Origin: an uncultured Trueperaceae bacterium
Lineage (GTDB): Bacteria; Deinococcota; Deinococci; Deinococcales; Trueperaceae
Direction: 5' to 3'
Assembly (NCBI GenBank): GCA_937907415.1
Contig: CALCHY010000067.1
Coordinates: 1-26,886 of the forward strand
Length of the DNA: 26,886 nucleotides
Under the pieces are notes generated by a model. The model did no database searches and had not been told where the DNA came from. It worked only from the letters and a program-made list of their open reading frames with translations. This document shows, piece by piece, positions 8,368-18,392 of the stretch. The stretch's first letter is position 1. Every line of letters starts with the position of its first letter. The position numbers and the translations under genes are program-made.

Positions 8368-10820
8368 AGGTGCGCATCAACGACGTCGAGCTCGACTTCG
8401 CCCCCGGCACTAGCGCCATCGACGCTGTGTTCGCTGCCGGCGGCGACGTCCCGTACTTCTGCAGCCAGGAGTACATGTCGCCTATCGGCGCCTGTCGCAT
8501 GTGCCTCGCGAAGGTGGGCGCGCCGCGCAAGGACCGCGACGGCAACTGGATCCTGGACGAGGCGACTGGTGAACCCAAGATCTTCTGGTTCCCTAACCTC
8601 ATGGCCACCTGCACGACGCAGGTCATGGAGGGCATGGTCATTGACACCGAGTCTGAGCAGGTCAAGAACGCTCAGAACGGCATGGTCGAGTTCACGCTCA
8701 TCAACCACCCGCTGGACTGCCCCGTGTGCGACAAGGGCGGCGCTTGCGAGCTGCAGGACCGCTCTTACGAGTACGGCAACGGCCTCTCGCGCTTCGAGTT
8801 CGACAAGCGCCACTCCGAGAAGCACCACCCGCTGTCCGAACTCATCACCCTCGACCGCGAGCGCTGCATCCACTGCAAGCGCTGCGTGCGCTTCTTCGAG
8901 GAAGTGCCTGGCGACGAGGTCCTGGACTTCATCGAACGTGGCCCCCACACCTACATCGGCACGGCCGACGCCGGCCTGCCGAGCAACTTCTCCGGCAACA
9001 TCGCGGACATCTGCCCGGTCGGCGCACTCCTCGACGCCTCCAGCCGCTTCAGGGGGCGCAACTGGGAGTACGACCACACGCGGACGACGAGCATGGACGA
9101 CGCCAGTGGCGCGGCCATCATCGTCGACGCCCGCACTGGGCGCATAGAACGCATCAAGGCCGGCCTCAACCCAGACGTCAACAAGACCTGGATCGACGAC
9201 GGTGTGCGCTTCGGTCACGAGTACAGCGCGTCGGAAGAGCGCTTGACCATGCCGCTGGTGCGGCGCCAGGGTGAACTGCAGCCAGCCACGTGGGACGAGG
9301 CCGCCGCCTTCATCGCCGAGCGCCTCAAGGGCTTGAGCGGCAAGGACGTCGGCGTCGTCATCCGCGCGGACGCCACCCTCGAGGAGGGCGTGGCTGCCAT
9401 GGCCCTAGCGGAGGAGCTCGGCACCGGCCAACTCGACCACTTCCCGCGCCCTGGCGCCAGCGTCATCAGCCAGCGCGACCCCGCAACGCTCACCGACCTC
9501 GCGACGGCGGACGCCATCTTGGTCGTCGGCGACGTGACGGAGGAAGCGGGCATCCTCGATCTGCGGATCAAGGACGCCCTCAAGGGCGTAACGCCACCGA
9601 CGCTCATGGCGCACGGGGTGCCGATCGCCGACCTGCGCCTCAAAGAGCGCATGCCTCGCAAGCGTGAACTCCTCACAGTCGCAGCGCCTTATCGCGTTGA
9701 CCTGATGCGCCATGCGGGCACTAAGGCCACCTACCCCGTCGCCGGGGAGGCCGCCTTCTTCAAGAGCCTCACCAAACTCGCTAGCGACGCCAACGCCACC
9801 CTCAGCGCGAGTGAGGAAACGGCCGTCGGATTGACGAGCGCGGCAGCACGCTCCACGGTCGCTCAACTAGCCGCCGCCAAGAACGGCGTCCTCGTGCTTG
9901 GCGGGTTCGTGCTAGCTACCCGCGAAGCCGCCGATGCCGCGCGCGCCTTCGCCAAGGCCGTCGGGATCAAAGAGATGGCCGTCGGGCCGATGGCGAACAG
10001 CTACGGCCTCGAACTGCTCGGCGTGCTGCCAAGCCACGAGCGCTACGCTTACGCGGGCATGCTAGAGGGCGCCAAGGCGCTCATCATCTCCAACCTCGAC
10101 CCCGCTCAGGACGACGACCTGAAGGAGCGCCTACGAGGCAAGGAGCTGCTCGTCGTACACGACATCTTCCTAACGGAGACGGCGTTACTTGCCGACGTCG
10201 TGCTACCAGCTGCGAGCGTCTACGAGCGCGACGGCACCGTCGTCAACCTCGAGGGCCGTTTCCTCCCAGTGAGGGCAGCCCCGGTTGACGCTGGCAGCAG
10301 CGCCGATCTCACTGGCGTCGTGCGCGCCATCGGTGACGCCATCGGCAAGCGCCTCGACGGCCGCAGCGTGCGCTCCGCTAGGCGCGCACTCAAGAAGCGC
10401 TTCGACCTCGAACTGGCCGACCTGCCGGACACGGGCGCGCTACCGCGCTTCAAGGGCCGCGCCAGCGCTAAGTTCGTGGCGCGTGAAGCGAACCCGGTCA
10501 AGGCAACCGGCAACGTCCTGATCGTGCCTAGCATGGCGCGCGCAGAGTACCTCCACCTGAACCCTCACCTTGCGGCAGCAGTCGGCGGCGCGCGTCTGCG
10601 CGTCCACCCGGAAGACGCGGCCAAGCACTCGCTCATGCAAGGCGCGGAGGTACGCATCAGGGTGGGAGCTACCTGGCGCAAGGCCGTGGTGAGCGTCACC
10701 GACGGCGTGCCGCGCGGCCTCATGACCGTCCCGTGCTTGCCTGACCAGCCGGTCGGCCTCGCCCAGGCTGACCTCGCCAGCGTCGTGGTCGAGCAGATCA
10801 GCTTGGAGGTCGCCTCGTGA
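8364..10820 (+). CDS. nuoG: NADH-quinone oxidoreductase subunit G (75-kDa; clusters N1b, N4, N5)
   Basis: The largest peripheral subunit, 818 residues. Ligands for N1b are Cys33, Cys44, Cys47 and Cys83. Those for N5 are His115, Cys119, Cys122 and Cys128 ([14 protein letters not shown]). Those for N4 are Cys168, Cys171, Cys174 and Cys217. The region that carries the extra cluster N7 in E. coli and Thermus (here about 238-285) has no cysteine, so N7 is absent. The rest is a molybdopterin-oxidoreductase-like fold without cofactor function, ending in a molydop-binding-like domain (about 690-818). The ATG at 8364 overlaps the nuoF stop (ATGA); an in-frame GTG at 8355 is less likely. Confidence 0.96.
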   Translation: MKVRINDVELDFAPGTSAIDAVFAAGGDVPYFCSQEYMSPIGACRMCLAKVGAPRKDRDGNWILDEATGEPKIFWFPNLMATCTTQVMEGMVIDTESEQVKNAQNGMVEFTLINHPLDCPVCDKGGACELQDRSYEYGNGLSRFEFDKRHSEKHHPLSELITLDRERCIHCKRCVRFFEEVPGDEVLDFIERGPHTYIGTADAGLPSNFSGNIADICPVGALLDASSRFRGRNWEYDHTRTTSMDDASGAAIIVDARTGRIERIKAGLNPDVNKTWIDDGVRFGHEYSASEERLTMPLVRRQGELQPATWDEAAAFIAERLKGLSGKDVGVVIRADATLEEGVAAMALAEELGTGQLDHFPRPGASVISQRDPATLTDLATADAILVVGDVTEEAGILDLRIKDALKGVTPPTLMAHGVPIADLRLKERMPRKRELLTVAAPYRVDLMRHAGTKATYPVAGEAAFFKSLTKLASDANATLSASEETAVGLTSAAARSTVAQLAAAKNGVLVLGGFVLATREAADAARAFAKAVGIKEMAVGPMANSYGLELLGVLPSHERYAYAGMLEGAKALIISNLDPAQDDDLKERLRGKELLVVHDIFLTETALLADVVLPAASVYERDGTVVNLEGRFLPVRAAPVDAGSSADLTGVVRAIGDAIGKRLDGRSVRSARRALKKRFDLELADLPDTGALPRFKGRASAKFVAREANPVKATGNVLIVPSMARAEYLHLNPHLAAAVGGARLRVHPEDAAKHSLMQGAEVRIRVGATWRKAVVSVTDGVPRGLMTVPCLPDQPVGLAQADLASVVVEQISLEVAS

Positions 10821-11836
10821 TCCACGACCCGCTCTGGGTGACCTTTCTCAAGGCTCTCGTGCTGTGCGTTGTCCTGCTTGGCGCGTTCGCGTACATGACG
10901 GTCATCGAACGCAAGTTGCTCGGGCGCTTCCAGCACCGTTACGGCCCGAACCTCACGGGCCCAGGCGGTTGGTTGCAGCCCATCGCGGACGCCATCAAGA
11001 CCATCTTCAAAGAGGACCTGGTCGTGACGGCTGCCGACAAGTTCGTGCTCGTGCTGGCGCCGGCCATCAGCATCGTCTTCGCGCTGTCGGCGTTCGGCGC
11101 CATACCGGCGGGTCCGGCAGGCAGCCTCTTCGGTCTCAACCCGTGGGTCATGGACCTCGACATCGGCATCCTGTACATCTTCGCCGCCACCTCACTCGGG
11201 GTGTACGGCATCTTCCTCGGCGGGTGGGCGTCGAACAGCAAGTACTCGCTGCTTGGCAGCCTGCGCTCTAGCGCGCAGATCATCAGTTACGAGCTAGGGC
11301 TCGGCCTCAGCGTGTTGGCGGTCATCATGGTGGCAGGCACCCTCAACCTGCGCGAGATCGTCGAGGTCGGCATCTGGTCAGTCAGCCCGTGGCTGTGGCC
11401 GGGGCTGCTACTCGCCTTCACGACCTTCGTCATCAGCGGCACGGCCGAAGTGAACCGCACGCCCTTCGACCTCCCGGAGGCCGAGCAGGAACTCGTGGCC
11501 GGTTACCTCACCGAGTTCTCCTCCATCAAGTGGGCGCTCTACCAGATGGCGGAGTACGTGAACATGATGACGGCTTCCGCCTTCATCAGCACCCTCTTCC
11601 TCGGCGGTTACCGCGGGCCCGCGTTCCTGGACGCCTGGATCCCCGGCATCTCGGAGTGGCCGATAATCTGGTTAGTGCTGAAGATGGCCATCTTCATGTT
11701 CCTCTTCATCTGGTTGAAGGCGACCCTGCCACGGTTGCGGTACGACCAACTCATGCGCTTCGGTTGGCTCTACGTGTTCGAGTTCGCGCTCTTGGCTGCG
11801 CTCGTGACCGGGGCGGTGATCGCCTATGTCATCTGA
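10817..11836 (+). CDS. nuoH: NADH-quinone oxidoreductase subunit H (ND1-like)
   Basis: A 339-residue membrane subunit with about eight helices that forms part of the quinone chamber and links the peripheral and membrane arms. Signatures are [15 protein letters not shown] (31-45), [15 protein letters not shown] (53-67), and the acidic cytosolic-loop motif from 208 with [20 protein letters not shown], followed by [16 protein letters not shown]. The GTG start at 10817 overlaps the nuoG stop (GTGA). GGAGGT at 10805-10810 lies six bases upstream, an excellent ribosome-binding site. Confidence 0.97.
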   Translation: MIHDPLWVTFLKALVLCVVLLGAFAYMTVIERKLLGRFQHRYGPNLTGPGGWLQPIADAIKTIFKEDLVVTAADKFVLVLAPAISIVFALSAFGAIPAGPAGSLFGLNPWVMDLDIGILYIFAATSLGVYGIFLGGWASNSKYSLLGSLRSSAQIISYELGLGLSVLAVIMVAGTLNLREIVEVGIWSVSPWLWPGLLLAFTTFVISGTAEVNRTPFDLPEAEQELVAGYLTEFSSIKWALYQMAEYVNMMTASAFISTLFLGGYRGPAFLDAWIPGISEWPIIWLVLKMAIFMFLFIWLKATLPRLRYDQLMRFGWLYVFEFALLAALVTGAVIAYVI

Positions 11837-11899
11837 GGCCCGAGCGGTCAACCTGACAGGGCGCGCGGCTAGCGCACCGCGCCACGGAGGTACACGCTG
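11837..11899 (+). promoter_or_regulatory. nuoH-nuoI spacer with small hairpin before the nuoI ribosome-binding site
   Basis: At 63 nt this is the longest gap inside the operon. GCGCGG (11863-11868) can pair with CCGCGC (11877-11882) across an 8-nt loop, ending just before the ACGGAGGT site (11884-11891) of nuoI. No promoter hexamers are obvious. It may be an RNA-processing or translation-tuning element. Confidence 0.3.
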
Positions 11900-12427
11900 A
11901 TGAGCGTCATCGACATCGCCAAAGGGATGGGGCTCACCCTCGGCTACTTGTTCAAGCGGCCCGTTACCGTGCAGTACCCGCGCGACAAGGTAGCCATGCT
12001 CCCGCGCTTCCGCGGGCGCCACCACCTCCTGCGCCACCCAGACACCGACCTCGAGAAGTGCATCGGCTGCTCGCTGTGCGCCGCAGCCTGCCCGTCCTAC
12101 GCCATCTACGTCGAGGCGGCGGAGAACGACCCCAACAACCCGACGTCCGCAGGCGAGCGCTACGCGAAGATCTACGAGATCAACATGCTGCGCTGCATCT
12201 TCTGCGGTTTCTGCGAGGAAGCCTGTCCGACCGGCGCGGTGGTGCTTGGCCACGAGTTCGAGATGGCCGACTTCCGCTACCAGGACTTCGTTTACGGCAA
12301 AGAAGACATGCTGGTCGGCACCAAGGGCAGCAAGTGGCAGCGCCGCGAGGCGGAGGCCAAAGGCAAGGACGTTACCCTCGGCTTCGAGGCCGGCCACCGC
12401 GTGGAGCTAGAAGGCGTGGACTACTGA
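11900..12427 (+). CDS. nuoI: NADH-quinone oxidoreductase subunit I (clusters N6a and N6b)
   Basis: A 175-residue ferredoxin-like subunit that relays electrons to N2. Two classic [4Fe-4S] motifs are present: [12 protein letters not shown] (Cys54, 57, 60, 64) and [12 protein letters not shown] (Cys99, 102, 105, 109). The N-terminal amphipathic segment ([17 protein letters not shown]) anchors it at the membrane. The ATG at 11900 has GGAGGT eight bases upstream, so unlike most genes in the operon it has an independent strong ribosome-binding site after a 63-nt gap. Confidence 0.97.
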   Translation: MSVIDIAKGMGLTLGYLFKRPVTVQYPRDKVAMLPRFRGRHHLLRHPDTDLEKCIGCSLCAAACPSYAIYVEAAENDPNNPTSAGERYAKIYEINMLRCIFCGFCEEACPTGAVVLGHEFEMADFRYQDFVYGKEDMLVGTKGSKWQRREAEAKGKDVTLGFEAGHRVELEGVDY

Positions 12428-12428
12428 C

Positions 12429-13037
12429 ATGGTCGGCTTCGTAATCCTAGCCGTCCTGCTCGTGGCCGGCGGCGTAGGTGTCATCACCTTGCGCCAACCG
12501 GTCCACGCGGCGCTAGCGCTCGTCGGCACGCTACTCGCGCTCGCCGTAACGTACGTGACGCTCCAAGCGCACTTCCTCGCCGCGATTCAGGTGATCGTCT
12601 ACGCGGGCGCCATCATGGTGCTCTTCCTCTTCGTGATCATGCTCCTCAACGTCGGCGGTGAGAAGCTCGGCGACCGCCTCACGTGGTTGAAGCCCGCCGC
12701 TTGGGCCTCCGCAGGGGTGGCTACGGCTGCCGTCATCACGGTCGTGGTTCTCACGCGAACCCAACTGCCGGAGGCGGCCGTGATCGACGCTGCGCTCGGC
12801 GGAGGCAACGCTGACAAGATCGGCGAGGTCCTCTTCACCGATTACCTACTCGCCTTCCAACTCGTTGGCGTACTACTCCTCACGGGCGTAGTGGCCGCGG
12901 TGAGCCTCGTACAACGCGCCGCGCCTGAGACGCGGCCGCAGCGGCCGCTCGCGACGCGCGGCGCACCGCATGAGCCTTACCTCGGCGTCACGGCGCCAGA
13001 AGAGCACGCCAGCGACCTGGCAACGGGGAGCCACTGA
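12429..13037 (+). CDS. nuoJ: NADH-quinone oxidoreductase subunit J (ND6-like)
   Basis: A 202-residue membrane subunit with five predicted helices. The conserved third helix [19 protein letters not shown] (53-71), with Tyr58 and Gly60, is the flexible helix tied to coupling in complex I. After the last helix (about 138-158) there is a hydrophilic tail of about 40 residues that is not well conserved. The ATG is one base after the nuoI stop; no strong Shine-Dalgarno is seen, so translation is probably coupled. Confidence 0.95.
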   Translation: MVGFVILAVLLVAGGVGVITLRQPVHAALALVGTLLALAVTYVTLQAHFLAAIQVIVYAGAIMVLFLFVIMLLNVGGEKLGDRLTWLKPAAWASAGVATAAVITVVVLTRTQLPEAAVIDAALGGGNADKIGEVLFTDYLLAFQLVGVLLLTGVVAAVSLVQRAAPETRPQRPLATRGAPHEPYLGVTAPEEHASDLATGSH

Positions 13038-13357
13038 TGGTAGCGACCGAGTACTACGTTGGCCTCAGCGCCATCCTGTTCGCCCTCGGTGGCATCGGCG
13101 TGCTCACGCGCCGCAGCGCGATCATGCTGTTCCTCTCCGTCGAGCTGATGCTCAACGCAGCCAACCTCGCCATGGTCGCCTTCGCGCGCGACTGGAGCGC
13201 CAGTGGCGGCAACGCCGCCCTAGACGGCCAGACGGCGGTCTTCATCGTTTTGGCGGTGGCGGCCGCCGAAGTGGCCGTTGGCCTCGGCATCCTGGTCGCC
13301 ATCTTCCGTAACCGCGTCAGCACCAACGTCGACGAGCTCTCGGAGGTACGCGCATGA
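13037..13357 (+). CDS. nuoK: NADH-quinone oxidoreductase subunit K (ND4L-like)
   Basis: A 106-residue membrane subunit with three helices. The two conserved membrane glutamates of the proton path are present: Glu36 in [12 protein letters not shown] and Glu78 in [13 protein letters not shown]. The ATG overlaps the last base of the nuoJ stop (TGATG), and the stop overlaps nuoL (ATGA). A GGGGAG site lies just upstream of the start. Confidence 0.97.
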   Translation: MVATEYYVGLSAILFALGGIGVLTRRSAIMLFLSVELMLNAANLAMVAFARDWSASGGNAALDGQTAVFIVLAVAAAEVAVGLGILVAIFRNRVSTNVDELSEVRA

Positions 13358-15273
13358 CCGTCGCAGCCTGGGCCTCCCTGGCCCCGCTACTAGCATTGCT
13401 TGGCAGCCTCGTCAACGCTTTCTTCGGGCGCAACCTCAAGGAGCCGCTGCCTGGCATCATCGCCAGCGTGGCCGTTGGCCTCGGGTTCGTGCTCTCGGCG
13501 ATGGCCTTCCTTGACGTGGCAGGCAGCGGCGAGGCGGTACGCGTCGGTTTCGGTGAGTTCCTCAAGGCGGGCGATTTCAACGTCGCCCTCGGGTTCCACT
13601 TCGACCAACTCAGCACCGTGATGATGCTGATAATCACGGGCGTCGGCTTCCTCATCCACGTCTACTCCATCGGGTACATGAAGGGCGACGACGGCTACTC
13701 GCGCTTCTTCGCGCAACTCAACTTGTTCATCGCCGCCATGCTCGTCCTCGTCATGGCCGACTCTTTCGTGCTCATGTTCGTCGGTTGGGAAGGCGTCGGC
13801 GTTTGCTCCTTCCTACTAATCGGCTTCTGGTACAAGGACCTGAGCAACGCCAGCGCGGGGCGCAAGGCGTTCATCGTCAACCGCGTCGGCGACTTCGGCT
13901 TCCTGCTCGCCATGTTCCTCACCTTCAAGGTGTTCGGCACCCTCGACATCCAAACCGTGACAGCCATGGCCCCGACCATGCTCTACGGCTCCGCTGCCCT
14001 CACCGGCATCGGGCTGCTCTACCTGCTGGCGGCGGCAGGCAAGTCGGCGCAGCTGCCACTGCACGTCTGGCTGCCAGACGCCATGGCGGGCCCCACGCCC
14101 GTCTCGGCGCTCATCCACGCCGCCACCATGGTCACGGCGGGCGTCTACCTCATCGCTCGCACTAGCGCCGTTTACGCCGTGGCGCCAGCCGCCCTCGCGA
14201 CCGTCGCCTGGGTCGGCGTGCTCACCGCGCTCGTGGCGGCCATCGCGGCCGTCGGCCAAACGGACATCAAGCGCATCCTCGCCTACTCGACCATCTCCCA
14301 AGTCGGCTTCATGATCGCGGCGGTCGGGGCGGGCGCTTACTGGGCCGGGATATTCCACGTCCTCACCCACGCCTTCTTCAAAGCGCTCCTCTTCCTCGCG
14401 GCGGGCTCGGTCATTCACGCACTCGGCGGCGAGCAGGACGTGCGCAAGATGGGCGGACTCGGCAAACGCATGAAGGTGACGGGGACCATGGCGCTGCTTG
14501 CCACGCTCGCCATCGCTGGCGTGCCGTTCCTCTCGGGCTTCTTCAGCAAGGACGCCATTCTCGTCGCCACCTTCACGAGCGGCGCGTTGGCTGACGTTGG
14601 CGGTAGCGTGCTCTTCGCGCTGCTCATGATCACGGCAGGCATCACCGCGTTCTACATGTTCCGCTGGTACTACCTCGTCTTCGCGGGCGAGGAGCGGCTG
14701 GACGCGGCGGTGAGCGGCAAGGTTCACGAGTCGCCCGCCGTGATGACCGTGCCCCTCGTCGTCCTTGGCATCGGCAGCGTGGTGATCGGCTACGTCGGCT
14801 TGCCAGCGTTCCTCACCGACAACCGCATAGCCAACTGGCTTGGTCACGCCACGGCGGCGGGAGACTTCTCGCACCCAAGCGTTACCACTGAGTGGCTCTT
14901 GCTCCTCGGCTCCGTCGTAGTCGCCCTGCTCGGGCTGGGCTTGGGTTATTGGGTGTACGCGCTTGGCAAGGGCGCCTTCTCCAAGCGCTTCGGCGGCACC
15001 GTGCTGGCCGGGGCGTCTAGGGGTGCGTTCGGCTTCGACACGCTCTACAAGGCGCTGTTCACTGACACTGGCAGCGGCGCGGCAGAAGCCGTGACGCTCC
15101 TCGACCGCGAAGTGGTAGACCGCGGCCTCGTCTCGCTCGGTGGCCTCGTGCCGCTGCTTGGCGGGGTCATCAGGCGCTGGCAGACCGGGTACATCCGGAC
15201 GTACGCCTTCGCCATGTTCCTCGGCGCCGCTGGCCTGACCCTGCTCGCCGCGCTGGTAGGGGTGTTCAAGTGA
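13354..15273 (+). CDS. nuoL: NADH-quinone oxidoreductase subunit L (antiporter-like)
   Basis: The distal pump subunit, 639 residues, Mrp-antiporter-like, with about 16 helices including the long lateral C-terminal helix. Proton-path residues are visible: Glu146 in [19 protein letters not shown], Lys230 in [17 protein letters not shown], and the segment [19 protein letters not shown] (248-266). A further lysine lies in [10 protein letters not shown]. The length is slightly above the E. coli protein. The ATG at 13354 overlaps nuoK by four bases and the end overlaps nuoM by four bases. Confidence 0.97.
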   Translation: MTVAAWASLAPLLALLGSLVNAFFGRNLKEPLPGIIASVAVGLGFVLSAMAFLDVAGSGEAVRVGFGEFLKAGDFNVALGFHFDQLSTVMMLIITGVGFLIHVYSIGYMKGDDGYSRFFAQLNLFIAAMLVLVMADSFVLMFVGWEGVGVCSFLLIGFWYKDLSNASAGRKAFIVNRVGDFGFLLAMFLTFKVFGTLDIQTVTAMAPTMLYGSAALTGIGLLYLLAAAGKSAQLPLHVWLPDAMAGPTPVSALIHAATMVTAGVYLIARTSAVYAVAPAALATVAWVGVLTALVAAIAAVGQTDIKRILAYSTISQVGFMIAAVGAGAYWAGIFHVLTHAFFKALLFLAAGSVIHALGGEQDVRKMGGLGKRMKVTGTMALLATLAIAGVPFLSGFFSKDAILVATFTSGALADVGGSVLFALLMITAGITAFYMFRWYYLVFAGEERLDAAVSGKVHESPAVMTVPLVVLGIGSVVIGYVGLPAFLTDNRIANWLGHATAAGDFSHPSVTTEWLLLLGSVVVALLGLGLGYWVYALGKGAFSKRFGGTVLAGASRGAFGFDTLYKALFTDTGSGAAEAVTLLDREVVDRGLVSLGGLVPLLGGVIRRWQTGYIRTYAFAMFLGAAGLTLLAALVGVFK

Positions 15274-16745
15274 CTGCCCTCCTCATGATCCTCGTTCCCC
15301 TACTGGCCGCCGTGCTCGTCACGCTTACGCGCAGCAGCCTCGGGGTGGCGCGCGTGCTTGCCCTGGCAGGCTCCGTTGCCGTGCTCGTCCTAGCCATCCT
15401 GCTGCCAGGCACGCGCCCGTTCGACGCCCCCTGGCTGCCCGGCATCGGCGTCAGCTTCAGCCTCGACGGTAACGGCGCAGGCGCCGTGCTCGCCTTCGCC
15501 GCCGCCCTCATGATGATCCCGGCCATCCTCGTGGCCACCACGCGCGTGGCGAAGGGCGCCGCGACGTTCGCGGCGCTGCTGCTCGTGGCGCAAGCTGGCC
15601 TCAACGGCATCTTCTTGGCCAAGGACCTCGTGCTCTTCTACGTCTTCTGGGAAGCGACGCTGATCCCCAGCCTCCTCCTCCTCGGCATCTACGGCGGCGA
15701 GAAGCGGCGCGAGGCGACCGTCAAGTACCTCGTCTACGCCGTAACGGGCTCGTTCTTCATGCTCGTCAGCATGTTGGCGCTCAAGACCCTCTCCGGCGCG
15801 GCGTCGTTCCACATCATCGACCTGATGCTCGTAACGCCCAACCTGCCCGTCGCGACGCAGACCTGGCTGTTCATCGGCCTAGCGATCGGCATGGCCGTCA
15901 AGCTACCCATCTGGCCGCTCCACTCCTGGCTGGTCGACCTCAACGAGCAGAACCACCCATCCGGCGCCGCTGACGTGCTTGGCTCGCTCTACAAAGTTGG
16001 CGCGTTCGGCTTCTTCGCCTGGGCCCTGCCGCTGCTACCGGCTGGCGCAGTGCGCGTTGCCCCCGTGCTCCTCGCCCTCTCCGCCGTAACGGCGATCTAC
16101 GGGGCGCTAGGGGCGGTGGGCACCAACCACCTGAAGCGCTTCCTCGCGTACGGCTCGCTGTCGCACATGGGCATCATCGGCGTTGGCGTGTTCGGCATGC
16201 ACTTGGCTGGCATGAGTGGCGCCATGTACTTCCTCGCCGCCCAGATGGTGTCTACGGGAGGACTGTTCCTCGTGATGGGCATGCTCTACCACCGCAGGCG
16301 CTCGCTCGACATGGCCGATTACGGCGGCGTCGCCAAGTCGGCTCCCGCCCTCGCTGCCTTCGCGCTCTTCCTGATCTTCACCTTCATCGGCGTGCCTGGA
16401 CTCTCGAACTTCCCTGGCGAGTTCATGTCGCTGCTTGGCGCCTTCCAGACGGCGCCGTGGCCCGCCACCATCGCAACGCTGGCGGTCATCGCGGCCGGTG
16501 TTTACGGCGTCAACCTCTACCAGCGGCTGTTCCAAGGTAAGGAGAACGTGCGCGTAGCTGAACTCGACTCCCTCGAGATGTACGTGCTGCTGCCCGTCGT
16601 CGTTGGCGTGCTGTGGTTCGGCCTGGCCCCGGCGCCGCACCTCGGACGCATCGAGGCGCAGTCGCAGATAACCGCGCTACAACTGGAGCGCGTCGCGACG
16701 CCGCTAGGCGAGCGAACGCTTAGCGAGGGCGGAGGCGGCAAGTGA
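15270..16745 (+). CDS. nuoM: NADH-quinone oxidoreductase subunit M (antiporter-like)
   Basis: A 491-residue pump subunit with about 14 helices. Key residues are Glu128 (FYVFWEATLIPSLLL), Lys211 (AVKLPIWPLHSWLVD) and Lys242 (LGSLYKVGAFGFF). The loop usually reading PDAHVEAPT is here VDLNEQNHPSG (222-232), a divergent version. The GTG at 15270 overlaps nuoL (GTGA). The stop overlaps nuoN. Confidence 0.96.
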   Translation: MTALLMILVPLLAAVLVTLTRSSLGVARVLALAGSVAVLVLAILLPGTRPFDAPWLPGIGVSFSLDGNGAGAVLAFAAALMMIPAILVATTRVAKGAATFAALLLVAQAGLNGIFLAKDLVLFYVFWEATLIPSLLLLGIYGGEKRREATVKYLVYAVTGSFFMLVSMLALKTLSGAASFHIIDLMLVTPNLPVATQTWLFIGLAIGMAVKLPIWPLHSWLVDLNEQNHPSGAADVLGSLYKVGAFGFFAWALPLLPAGAVRVAPVLLALSAVTAIYGALGAVGTNHLKRFLAYGSLSHMGIIGVGVFGMHLAGMSGAMYFLAAQMVSTGGLFLVMGMLYHRRRSLDMADYGGVAKSAPALAAFALFLIFTFIGVPGLSNFPGEFMSLLGAFQTAPWPATIATLAVIAAGVYGVNLYQRLFQGKENVRVAELDSLEMYVLLPVVVGVLWFGLAPAPHLGRIEAQSQITALQLERVATPLGERTLSEGGGGK

Positions 16746-18199
16746 CCTTCCCTGGCGTCATCGACATCCACTGGAGCGTCATGGCTCCTGCCATAACCCT
16801 CCTGGTTACGGCGGCAGTCACCCTGTTCTTCGCGCTGTCCGCCCGCGATTCGCGCGGCGCGGCCGCCGTTGCCATCATCGGGCTCGTCACGGCCTCCGTC
16901 TTCACCGTCGCGCAACTGCTAGCCGGTGAACCGACCGCCAGCAGTTTCGGCCTTCGTTACCTAGGCGACGTGCCCGCCCTTGCCCTCACCATCGTCATCC
17001 TGCTGGGCACGGCGATCGCCGTTCTCGTCAGCTGGGACCAACTCGGGCGCGGCGCGATGGAGCATCCCGAGTACTACCCCCTCATGCTCCTGGCCGCGCT
17101 CGGCGCCGTGATCATGGCGTCTGCGGGCGACCTCATCACCCTGATCCTCGGCCTCGAGATCATGTCGTTGCCCGTCTACGCCCTCTCTGCCTGGCGCACG
17201 CGCGACAGGCAGTCGGAGGAGGCGGGCATGAAGTACTTCCTGCTCGGCGCCTTCGGCTCCGCCATCCTCATCTACGGCACCGCGCTCGTTTACGGTGCCA
17301 GCGGCTCGTTCGTGTACGGCGACATCGTTGCCTCGCTAACGGGCAGCAACCTCACCCTCCTCGCCACCGTCGGTGGAGCGCTCGTCTTGGCTGGCCTCGG
17401 CTTCAAGGCGGCGTTGGCGCCGTTCCACCAGTGGGCGCCTGACGTGTACACGGGCGCGCCGACGGTAGTCGTCACGTTCATGTCCGTCGTCGTGAAGGTC
17501 GGCGCGTTCGCTGCCCTGCTACGCATCGCGACGGTCGTGTTCCCTGCGCTGCAACCATGGCTCCTCACGGCGCTGGCAGTGATGGTTGCCCTCACGCTCG
17601 TGGTCGGCAACTTCTCGGCCCTCATGCAGCGCGGCGTGAAGCGCATGCTCGCATACTCCTCGGTAGCGCACGCCGGCTACCTTGGCCTCGCACTACTAGC
17701 TACCGATAACGGGGGAGGGGCGGCTGCGGCCTTCTACCTCACCGCGTACGCCTTCATGAACGCCGGCGCGTTCGCGGTGCTTAGCCTCGTCTCGGACGCC
17801 AACGACCACGGCGACGACCTCGAGCGCTTCGCTGGCCTCGGCCGCAGGCAGCCGCTGCTGGCAGCCGTGATGACCGTGTTCATGCTTAGCCTCGGCGGCA
17901 TACCGTTCCTAGGCGGCTTCATGGGCAAGGTGCTTGTGTTCCAGGCAGCGATAGACGCTGGCTACGTGTGGCTGGCCGTCCTCGGCATCGCCACGAGCAT
18001 CGTGGCGCTCGTTTACTACTTCCGGGTCGTGGGGTACATGTACTTCCGCGAGAGCGCGTACGACGCCCCCGCCTTCCGTTCGAAGGCGGCGCAGATCGCC
18101 ATCGTCGTTGCCTTGGCAGGCACGGTTCTGCTCGGTGTCTTCCCGGGCTGGTGGCACACGCTCCTAAGCGAAGGGCCGCGGTTGCTCGCTTCGTTCTGA
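16742..18199 (+). CDS. nuoN: NADH-quinone oxidoreductase subunit N (antiporter-like)
   Basis: The last gene of the operon, 485 residues with about 14 helices. Signatures are LGLEIMSLPVYAL with Glu139, FKAALAPFHQWAPDVYTGAPT with Lys222, and Lys252 in the next helix (VVKVGAFAALL). The GTG start at 16742 overlaps nuoM in a GTGA. It is followed after 16 bases by a strong hairpin terminator, which fits the end of the transcript. Confidence 0.97.
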   Translation: MTFPGVIDIHWSVMAPAITLLVTAAVTLFFALSARDSRGAAAVAIIGLVTASVFTVAQLLAGEPTASSFGLRYLGDVPALALTIVILLGTAIAVLVSWDQLGRGAMEHPEYYPLMLLAALGAVIMASAGDLITLILGLEIMSLPVYALSAWRTRDRQSEEAGMKYFLLGAFGSAILIYGTALVYGASGSFVYGDIVASLTGSNLTLLATVGGALVLAGLGFKAALAPFHQWAPDVYTGAPTVVVTFMSVVVKVGAFAALLRIATVVFPALQPWLLTALAVMVALTLVVGNFSALMQRGVKRMLAYSSVAHAGYLGLALLATDNGGGAAAAFYLTAYAFMNAGAFAVLSLVSDANDHGDDLERFAGLGRRQPLLAAVMTVFMLSLGGIPFLGGFMGKVLVFQAAIDAGYVWLAVLGIATSIVALVYYFRVVGYMYFRESAYDAPAFRSKAAQIAIVVALAGTVLLGVFPGWWHTLLSEGPRLLASF

Positions 18200-18215
18200 A
18201 CTAGGTTCCGAGTCT

Positions 18216-18246
18216 AAGGCCGGCGGCGTGAAGCGTCGCCGGCCTT
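18216..18246 (+). terminator. nuo operon terminator hairpin
   Basis: The arms 18216-18228 and 18234-18246 (AAGGCCGGCGGCG and CGTCGCCGGCCTT) form a 13-bp stem with one G-U pair and a 5-nt loop TGAAG. It starts 17 bases past the nuoN stop. The downstream tract CGCATTGTCTCC is only weakly T-rich. Confidence 0.8.
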
Positions 18247-18392
18247 CGCATTGTCTCCCCGTAACATGCAACTCCATGGCGGCAGCTGGGCGGGTAAGAA
18301 CCTCGTTATCGTCGGTTGCCTATCATCACCACAGCGCCCAACGGGGGTGGGGCGGGCTTCCGGCAAGTGGGAGAGATGGGAAGAACCTAGCA

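Noticed and set aside
13816..14874. Long minus-strand frame inside nuoL (352 codons), and a similar 302-codon one across the start of nuoG
   Set aside because: Both are antisense to well-supported subunits and are rich in Glu/Arg/His/Asp/Gly as expected for a reverse-frame shadow.
18228..18392. N-terminal extension of the HD-GYP regulator from a GTG at 18228
   Set aside because: It would begin within the nuo terminator hairpin and add a tail with no domain; receiver homology begins near 18444.
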